DNA of 64,000 nucleotides from CAUZIZ01 sp965218775. Its GTDB lineage: Bacteria; Acidobacteriota; UBA6911; RPQK01; JAJDTT01. The notes below the pieces were generated by a model. It saw only the letters and a program-made list of their open reading frames with translations. It did no database searches and had not been told where the DNA came from. The stretch is taken from assembly GCA_965218775.1 (NCBI GenBank), contig CBDCLS010000006.1:682001-746000 (forward strand). The letters run 5' to 3'. Position numbers and translations under genes: made by a program. Of the stretch, positions 18,787 through 25,900 are shown piece by piece (position 1 is the first letter of the stretch; each line of letters begins with the position of its first letter).

Positions 18787-20370
18787 ATGAGACCTCGACA
18801 GAGTCTGCTGCTTCTCCTCCTTCTGATTCCCCACGACTGGTCCCTGGCGGGCGAAGTTCGGGGCTTCTGGAGAAGCCTCGCCCCCCTGCCGCTGCCGAAG
18901 CAGGAGGTGGCGGTGGCCAGGCTGGACAACCATGTCTATGTCCTGGGAGGGCTGGGGCCCGGAGGCGGAACCCGGGTGGATGTCTACGACGTGTCGACGG
19001 ATAGCTGGGAAGAGGGGCCTCGCCTGCCCGTCGGACACCACCACGGAGGGGCTGCAGCGGTGGGAGGGAAGATCTACTCCATCGGCGGTTTTGCAACTGA
19101 GGGCGGAAGCTTTTTCGGCAGACCACTCCCAGACGTCTACGAACTGCATCCTGCCCAGGGGACATGGATCGAGAAGACGCCTCTTCCCCGGGCCCGGGGT
19201 GCCCAGACCATTGCGGTCGTAGACGAGAAGATCTACTCCATCGGGGGCCGCCTGGCCGGGCCCGCTATTGGAGATGTCTCCGTCTACGACCCGACGACGG
19301 ACACATGGACAGACCTGCTGCCTATACCCACGCCGCGTGATCACCTGGCTTCGGGTGTCCTGGATGGCAAGATCTACGTTGTGGGTGGCCGCAACGCCAA
19401 CGTCAGCGGAACGGGCCAGCTCGAGGTCTTCGATCCGGTGGCCGGAACCTGGGAGACGCGGGCTTCCATGCCGACGCCTCGTTCGGGCCTCGGGGCGGCG
19501 GTCGTGGGTAGCGTGTTAATGGTGTTTGGGGGAGAAATTCCGGGAGTCTTCGCCCAGAATGAAGCCTACGATCCCAGGGCCGACCGCTGGTACTCGCTGG
19601 ACCCCATGCCGGTTCCCAGGCACGGTATCGTCGCCGCGGTCGTGGACAACCGAATCCTGGTCTCTGGCGGAGCCACGGCGGCGGGCTTGAGAGCGACCGT
19701 CCGCAACTCGGAGTTCGTCGTCCTGTCCCAGGTCTCCAGTCTGGCCCAGATCGCAGCCGGTCCGGATGTCAGATCCCAGCTTGTGGTGGGCAATCCAGGA
19801 GAGAAGACGGCACATGTCCATGTCGAGCTTCACGGGGATACCGGTGGGGACCCCGCGATCGATCTGGAAGGATCCGGCTCCCAGTTCACCCGGGAGCTCA
19901 ACCCTCACTCGGTTCGCCGTTTCGAGACGAGCGCTGATGGCGCGACCCGAACGGGGTCGGCGTTGATCTTCTCTGACAGCCGGGTGACAGCGGACATTCT
20001 TTTCAGCGGACCTTCCGGCTTCGCCGGCGTGGGACGGCAGACGCCGTGCGATGGCTTTTTCGTCGCCGTCCAGAGGGATATCGAAGCCGGAATCGATTCG
20101 GGCCTTGCCATTGCCGATACGTCCGGGCTCCCCAACTCGGTGGAGCTGGAGCTTCGAGACTCGGCAGGAGCGGCCATGGCGGAGGCACGGATCGACCTGG
20201 AGCCGTTCGGGCATTTGGCGCGCCTCCTGGAGGAGCTCTTTCCGGGAGTGGATCTTGGCTCTTTCCAGGGCTCGATCAAGGGCCGCGGCCAGGGTGACCT
20301 GGGCGCCATCGCGATCCTCTTGAGACCCCCTCAGATGGCGACCCTGGATGTGGAACAGGACTGTCCATGA
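18787..20370 (+). CDS. Secreted Kelch-repeat beta-propeller with acidobacterial-type C-terminal domain
   Basis: About 527 residues from ATG 18787, which starts the signal peptide RPRQSLLLLLLLIPHDWSLA. A GTG at 18754 is an alternative. Six Kelch blades follow, each with a GG pair and spaced Y/W (HVYVLGGLGPGGG, KIYSIGGFATEGG, KIYSIGGRLAG, KIYVVGGRNA, VLMVFGGEI, RILVSGGATA). From about residue 320 a different beta-rich region begins (SQLVVGNPGEKTAHVHVELH). It resembles the C-terminal modules of the alpha-2-macroglobulin at 22988. Kelch propellers bind proteins or glycans; no catalytic motif is seen. It is probably surface or periplasmic. Confidence 0.85.
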   Translation: MRPRQSLLLLLLLIPHDWSLAGEVRGFWRSLAPLPLPKQEVAVARLDNHVYVLGGLGPGGGTRVDVYDVSTDSWEEGPRLPVGHHHGGAAAVGGKIYSIGGFATEGGSFFGRPLPDVYELHPAQGTWIEKTPLPRARGAQTIAVVDEKIYSIGGRLAGPAIGDVSVYDPTTDTWTDLLPIPTPRDHLASGVLDGKIYVVGGRNANVSGTGQLEVFDPVAGTWETRASMPTPRSGLGAAVVGSVLMVFGGEIPGVFAQNEAYDPRADRWYSLDPMPVPRHGIVAAVVDNRILVSGGATAAGLRATVRNSEFVVLSQVSSLAQIAAGPDVRSQLVVGNPGEKTAHVHVELHGDTGGDPAIDLEGSGSQFTRELNPHSVRRFETSADGATRTGSALIFSDSRVTADILFSGPSGFAGVGRQTPCDGFFVAVQRDIEAGIDSGLAIADTSGLPNSVELELRDSAGAAMAEARIDLEPFGHLARLLEELFPGVDLGSFQGSIKGRGQGDLGAIAILLRPPQMATLDVEQDCP

Positions 20371-20508
20371 CTTCTATCACTGGCGTGCATGCCCTCGTCC
20401 TGTTGCTCATCCTCAGCAACCCGGCTGCTCGGACCGGTTCTACACCGTTCGATTTTCCAAGAAGATCATTTTAGAGGAGGGCATGATCTTGCTCTCCCCT
20501 ATAGCCCC

Positions 20509-21174
20509 CTACAGAAGACGCTTGTTGAGTTTTCTCGACACTACCTTCTGAGCGAAGAGAGGGTCTGAGCAATGTTCAGCAAGCCCGCTACCAGGGAAAG
20601 CTAGCGCCCACTGGTAGATCCATTCGGACCTATCTCTGTCGCCATCGAGTAAGGGTGACTCACTGCGGACCTCGTTCAATCCTTTGATTAGCTCTTCGGC
20701 AATCCTTGAATACATGACTTCTATTGTCCGATCCAGGGACTCCGAAGTGTTCCTGGCTGCATGGTAGCACGCCATTGCGTTACACCTCACCACCTTGGTT
20801 CTGGGATAGAACGAGCACATGAGATTCCAATCATCGCCATCTTTATCCTGGTCTCCCGACGACCGGAAGTCTGATCTTACAACAACCGCTGGGATGTCAA
20901 GCATTTTGGCGAAGATAAACTCGACAACTGTTCCCGAATCAAGTTCCGTGCCGTCGAAATTGAATAGGGCCAGGTCACAGGACATAAGTTGTTTCAAATC
21001 TTCATTTCTGATGTTGACTGCGCGGCCAGAGGACTGTTCAAGATTCTGAGGCAGGACGCAGACGTACCGACGCTCTGACTTTTTTTCTATGAACGACGCT
21101 AGAAGCGCGTTTCCGATCACTTCCTTGTGGTCGAAGAGAGGCCCTGCAAAGTACACCTGGTACGCACCTACCAT
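20509..21174 (-). CDS. Nucleoside 2-deoxyribosyltransferase-like protein
   Basis: 221 residues. The N-terminal half has the family fold: VYFAGPLFDHKE at the start, then CDLALFNFDGTELDSGTVVE and FIFAKMLDIPAVVVRSDFR. The D-x-G-T-x-x-x-x-G-T-x-x-E pattern contains the catalytic glutamate position. These enzymes swap bases on deoxynucleosides, and relatives cleave nucleotides or NAD. The C-terminal 70 residues are unusual. It follows a membrane protein gene (21232-21753) by about 57 bp on the same strand. That pairing is reminiscent of two-gene defence modules, but this is inference. Confidence 0.75.
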   Translation of the reverse strand: MVGAYQVYFAGPLFDHKEVIGNALLASFIEKKSERRYVCVLPQNLEQSSGRAVNIRNEDLKQLMSCDLALFNFDGTELDSGTVVEFIFAKMLDIPAVVVRSDFRSSGDQDKDGDDWNLMCSFYPRTKVVRCNAMACYHAARNTSESLDRTIEVMYSRIAEELIKGLNEVRSESPLLDGDRDRSEWIYQWALAFPGSGLAEHCSDPLFAQKVVSRKLNKRLL

Positions 21175-21231
21175 GGAACACCATCCCTGCGTCGGTTTCG
21201 ACGCTAGCCCAAGCTGCGGGTCGCTGAGAGA

Positions 21232-21753
21232 TTACTTGCCTCGAAATTTTCTCATCGCCCGCTCGAAGCAGACTATATCGTCAAATTTGCAGCTGTGAAC
21301 CGCATCCATAAGATCCTTGAACTCCCTGTTGGCGGGTCCAGCGAAGAAATCCGATTTTAGTTCGCGCCACCACTTCTGATACGTCACAACCTCGGCTTGT
21401 TCGTTCTCATTCTTGACCCTGATTCCAGAATCTTCGTGGAACAGGTATGACCGTGTTTGGAGCCAGGCCCGCATCATTCTCTCAGGAACGTAGCCGTCCT
21501 TCCAGAGTTGGAACTCGGTCCACATGAGGTCTGACAACTCGCGATAATGGATCAGAGCTCGTCTCTTTGAGCGAGTCTTCTCCGCTTCGGATTTCTTTTC
21601 CATGATATTCAAATACTGCTGGAGAAAAAGCACCGCCACATTGGCCTGGGTTTGATCGCGTGAATTCTTTATCAGTCGGTGGTTCAAATAGGCAAGCACC
21701 AATGTCACGACAACCATCATTACCGGAGAGTACTCAATCACGAAATCCTTCAT
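21232..21753 (-). CDS. Single-pass membrane protein of unknown function (DUF4760-like)
   Basis: 173 residues. One membrane segment lies near residues 6-25 (YSPVMMVVVTLVLAYLNHRL). A helical, charged cytoplasmic part follows (FLQQYLNIMEKKSEAEKTRS, then ELSDLMWTEFQLWKDGYVPE), with conserved tryptophans. The layout resembles DUF4760-type proteins, but I cannot confirm the family. GGGAGG precedes the ATG at good spacing, so the start is sound. It sits directly upstream of the deoxyribosyltransferase-like gene and is probably co-transcribed. Confidence 0.65.
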   Translation of the reverse strand: MKDFVIEYSPVMMVVVTLVLAYLNHRLIKNSRDQTQANVAVLFLQQYLNIMEKKSEAEKTRSKRRALIHYRELSDLMWTEFQLWKDGYVPERMMRAWLQTRSYLFHEDSGIRVKNENEQAEVVTYQKWWRELKSDFFAGPANREFKDLMDAVHSCKFDDIVCFERAMRKFRGK

Positions 21754-21845
21754 AAAACCGACCTCCCGAAGCGAGTTTAGTTAGAAGGGCATCACCCTCT
21801 GTGGATTGAGGGGAAATCAGGCACCAAGAGCTGTTAGGCGTCGGT

Positions 21846-22442
21846 CTACCGGGTTCTTGGAACACTACCCTCGACCTTCGCAAGGTACTCTCCCGCCTTG
21901 TGAGCCAATTGGTCAATCGTTGTTCGCTCGTATCCTAGGTGTTTCGCAGTTGACAGATGGCTCTCCGCGGCGTCCCGATCACCCCGCAACTCGCTTGCAA
22001 TCGCGAGATTGTAGTGCGGTAATGGGCTGTCGGGATCTATTTCCTGGGCAAGCCGAAACTCTCGCTCAGCGTCGTCGAGTCGACCCCGCGCTAATTGGCA
22101 GCCACCAATATTGTTATGGGTCATGGCCTCGACATCGAGGATGTAGAAACTTCCGGCCAACCAAATCAGCTTCTTGATCCACGGTTTTCGTCGAACCGTC
22201 ATCAAGAACCGATAGTACTCTTGAAGAGCGCCGTCCCACTCGGCCTGCGCCTGCAGCCTGCGACCCCGGAAGAACTCTCGCCAATAGTGACCCTGAACCC
22301 TGCCCGGAACCAATAGCGCTGCGGCTGCGAAGCCGAGTGCCCAAGGGGACCAACCGGACGCCGCCCAGACCCCTGTTACGGCCAAGCCAAGGACAAGCAG
22401 AGCAGCGACGTAGAAAAGCTTTTGTCGGCGTGTCCGATTCAC
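21846..22442 (-). CDS. Membrane-anchored TPR-repeat protein
   Basis: 198 residues, starting with GTG at 22442 after GAGGAAGA. Two hydrophobic segments near residues 9-27 and 31-46 (VAALLVLGLAVTGVWAAS, ALGFAAAALLVPG) anchor it. TPR-like helices follow, for example MTHNNIGGCQLARGRLDDAE and LPHYNLAIASELRGDRDAAE, ending with a short tail. Such proteins are scaffolds; the partner is unknown. A palindromic element (22465-22639) is inserted about 22 bp upstream of the start codon and may have separated the gene from its promoter. Confidence 0.7.
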   Translation of the reverse strand: MNRTRRQKLFYVAALLVLGLAVTGVWAASGWSPWALGFAAAALLVPGRVQGHYWREFFRGRRLQAQAEWDGALQEYYRFLMTVRRKPWIKKLIWLAGSFYILDVEAMTHNNIGGCQLARGRLDDAEREFRLAQEIDPDSPLPHYNLAIASELRGDRDAAESHLSTAKHLGYERTTIDQLAHKAGEYLAKVEGSVPRTR

Positions 22443-22464
22443 GTCGTCTCTTCCTCGAGCCTAA

Positions 22465-22639
22465 CCCGCATTTCTCATCGCCGGTCTACTACGTCGCCGC
22501 AATCATCCGCCCTGGCTATGTTTCGCTCGGTCGGCCTCCTCGACGTACTGTACAAGTACGACTGCGGAGGCCTCGGTCGCAAGCCTTGCCAGGACGGCCC
22601 TTGCGACGCCTCGCTACGACAGGCGATGAGAAATGCGGG
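22465..22639. repeat. 175 bp palindromic element with CTAA flanks
   Basis: CCCGCATTTCTCATCGCC at the left end is matched by the complement at the right end (GGCGATGAGAAATGCGGG, one mismatch). The arms continue with weaker pairing through most of the element to a centre near GTACTGTACAAGTAC. CTAA directly flanks both sides (22461-22464 and 22640-22643), fitting a 4-bp YTAR target duplication. There is no coding capacity. A related half copy is at 3733-3808. Confidence 0.75.
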
Positions 22640-22987
22640 CTAACCTCTCGACTCAGCGGCGTTTCCTGCCCCTGCTGTTGGAACCGGATCATCGGTTGGT
22701 GGATATCCTCGACGGAGACGGTTTTTTCGGACCCGGCTTCGAACAGGTCGGCGGCCACCTGAAGATCCTCAGCGATCTGCCAGTGGTGGTCTTCGCTCTC
22801 TTTGGCGATTTCGACTCCCACTTCCTCTCGGCAATCGAGGGGCAGGCACGCGTCGAGTGACGGACCCGCATCGTGTGCGCTTGGTGCTTCTCCAGGGAAG
22901 TGTTGTTGACCTCCCCCAGGGGTGTCGCAACCCGTGATCCTACCTGGATTTCCGAGTCGGATTCTGCCATCAAACAGGCGTACTTAG
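22640..22987. other. Intergenic region with a possible gene relic
   Basis: The minus strand has a short coherent stretch (GVEIAKESEDHHWQIAEDLQ, about 22750-22820) that looks like a fragment of a small protein. It has no start context and runs into the repeat. I could not assign it. Confidence 0.3.
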
Positions 22988-25900
22988 CTACTCGATCACG
23001 CTGGGTGGCACCGTTGAGAAATAGGTTAGCTCGCTGTCTCCAAAAATCTGCCTCACTACGAGTGGCTCGGAGGAGGAGACAACCAGGTAGCCGCCGACCT
23101 GCGCCGCAGTCGAGGGGATGAGCTCTGTCAGTGTGCGGGCCAGGCTGCCTCCTGCCGTCAAGGTCAAATTCTGCTGGCCGGCCGACTCGCCGCTGGCGGT
23201 GAAGGCCTCTAGCGTCACCTGGGCAATACCCTTGCCAGGATAGAACAGAGCCACCCCGCTGAAGAGGCCCAGCGCATTTGCAATCTGGCAGGAGACCGTC
23301 TTCCTCGCTTTCTGCGTCTGCAGCGGTGCCGCGGTAGCGAACTCGGAGACTGCCGATTCCTGGATCAGGACGTCACCAATGATCCCTGGCCCGTCGGTCT
23401 GAACGGTCAGCGATCCTGTAACAATTTCTTCGGTAGTTAGATCGAAGAGGTCCTTCTCAAGCTGGGATCCGGGACCCAGGTCGACCGTGACCGAATCACC
23501 CACGACGGAACCCTCCGCTGACATGACCGTCAACGTAACCCGTCGAGACGCAGTCCCCACATTGATCAGCTTGAGGCTGGTGTGGAGGTCGGGTGTCTCT
23601 GCTACCTGCGCCGAATAGAGGCTGTCGAGGCTATTGCCCTCCCAGGGACTCAATCCGATCAGCGAGCTGCCTCCCGAAAACTCAACCAGTTGAAAGCCAA
23701 CCACACTTCCTCCGGCCAAGACCTCAACCTCAATATAGCCGCTTCGAATCACTCCTGCATCCTGAAAGAGATCTGCGACCCTCTCGTAGAGGAGGCCCTT
23801 GGCCGGCAAGATCCTTTCGGTGTGAGCACTCTCGGTAGCCTTCGATTGGTCGGCTGTCGAGAAGAGTGTCAGCTTCAGTTTGACCGGACCAAAACTCGGG
23901 TTGGCAATACTGAGAAAGGTGGCTGCCCGTTCCGACAGGTCTCCCTCGGCCTTGCTTCTTATCCGTGTGAAGTAGAGTTTCCTCGCTGTCTTGGTCATTG
24001 CACCGGAACCGTCCAGATAGTCGGAATTCCCTAACAGTGAACATGCGGCTAAAGCCGGATTATCGGTGGTAGCCCGGACCCAAGCCAGTCGAGTGGGTTG
24101 AGACGGGTCGGAGAAGATCTCTCGGCCTAGCTTTGCCAGTTGACCTCCGGGTTCCAAGGTAATCGGAGCGGGTTTCTCCAAACTGGAGAAGCCGGCGTTT
24201 TGCTGGCCGAAGAGCTCGAAGTTCACTACAGCCTGACTGGTTGAGCTGTTAGCCAGTCCGAATCCCATGAAAAGATTCTCTTCCGAGGGATAGACGGGGA
24301 AGTAGAAGACGAGGGGCGAGATGACGATCTCTCGGCCTTCTCCAGTCCAAGTGGTGGTTCCCTCCGCCGTCGTGAGCGAGATACTGAAACTACCTGGTTG
24401 CAGCCGGGGAACGGTCACGAGCAGGGTGTTGTCGTCTAGGATCTCGAAGCTCTCTACTTCGAACTCCCCGAACTTGAGTAGTGGAGCGCCGGCGAGGAAC
24501 CCGCTTCCCTTGATGATCAGCTGTTCCCCCGGAGGCAGGGTCTGGGAAGAAACGGACTCGATGTTGGGTCCGCGAGACTCTACGGCGAGGGCTTCCTGTC
24601 GATCAAAGGCTTGAATCGAGGCATCGTAATACTCGTAGGCAGTCGAGATGGCGGCTTCGGCCCGGACCGGAAACAAGGCGATGATCTGAAAAGTGAAGGA
24701 GTGGAGTTCTCCCGGGTTCAGACCATCGATGTAGAAAATGACCTTGCGTCCTGCCAATTCGGCTCGCTGGATGAGCTCCGACTCCGTCAGCTCTTTCAGT
24801 GAAGACATAACGGCGCCGAATCCGGTCGGGATGCCGATGTCAACGATCACCATTCCTGTCCGTTTCTTCTTTCCGTTGTACTGAAGGTCCACGACCACAT
24901 CGACGATATCGTCTACCTCGATGTGGTCAGCACGGTAGGACACCTCCAGAGTCATGTCGCGGGAGGGAGGCAGCAGGTCTCCGGGGACGTTGAATCGCTG
25001 TGCGAGCTGGAAGCCGACGCTTCCCGTACCCGACGAACGCAACTCGAACAGGGCTCCGTCGGCAGGCAATTGGAATTGCTGCAGAAGGTCGAAGTTGGTC
25101 TCGTCGATGTTGAAACGGGTAAGTTCCTCTTCCCCCTGGAAGAGAGAAAGTTCGACGTCCAGATCTCGGTGAATCTTCCTGGCGGCCTGGAAAAGGGCCC
25201 GCAGGGCCACGACTGTGTCCTGAGTTGACTGGCCGTAGCCTCCCAGCGCGTTGCGTTGCGTGGAAAGCCACTCTACCGTCGCCTGGGCTTCAGGTCTGCC
25301 GGCACCGTTCGCGGCCATTAGCAGGGCCATGGTTGCGTATCCAGTGGTCTCGACCGGATAGGGCTCCCAGTGAAGGCCGACTCCCTCCGCGATGGCCATC
25401 TCGAGGAGTCGATCCAGGACTCCCTCAGCCGTCGTTTCGAACCCATCTATCTTGAAAAGGGCCACCGCCGCGATCGACAGGGAATAGGGATCGTCCCAGA
25501 CCTGGGAGACAGCGTTCTGAAGATAACCAGCCGCCAGGTTGAGGGAATCCGTTACCGAGCTGTCGCCATAGTCGGTCAAGGCGTTGGTGACGTATGCCGA
25601 CATCGCGACCAGGTTTTCGAGCCCTCCGTCCATCTCCTGGTGGATCAGGAAGTCGTCGGTTTGAAAGGACCCATCTTCGAGCTGGCGCGACACCAGCATA
25701 GCGGCTGCCCGGTCCAACACCGACTCATCGATGTCGCGGACCTCGCGGGCTCCAGAAAAGGTGGAGAGGACGAAGGCGGTCAGCCAGAGGGCGCCTTTCT
25801 CGCCACCGAAGGCTGCAAAGCCGCCATCCGTGGTCTGAAAGGTTAGTTGGCGCTGGTAGCCTACGTTGACAAAAAACTCAGCTTCGGCGCGGACTTCAGG

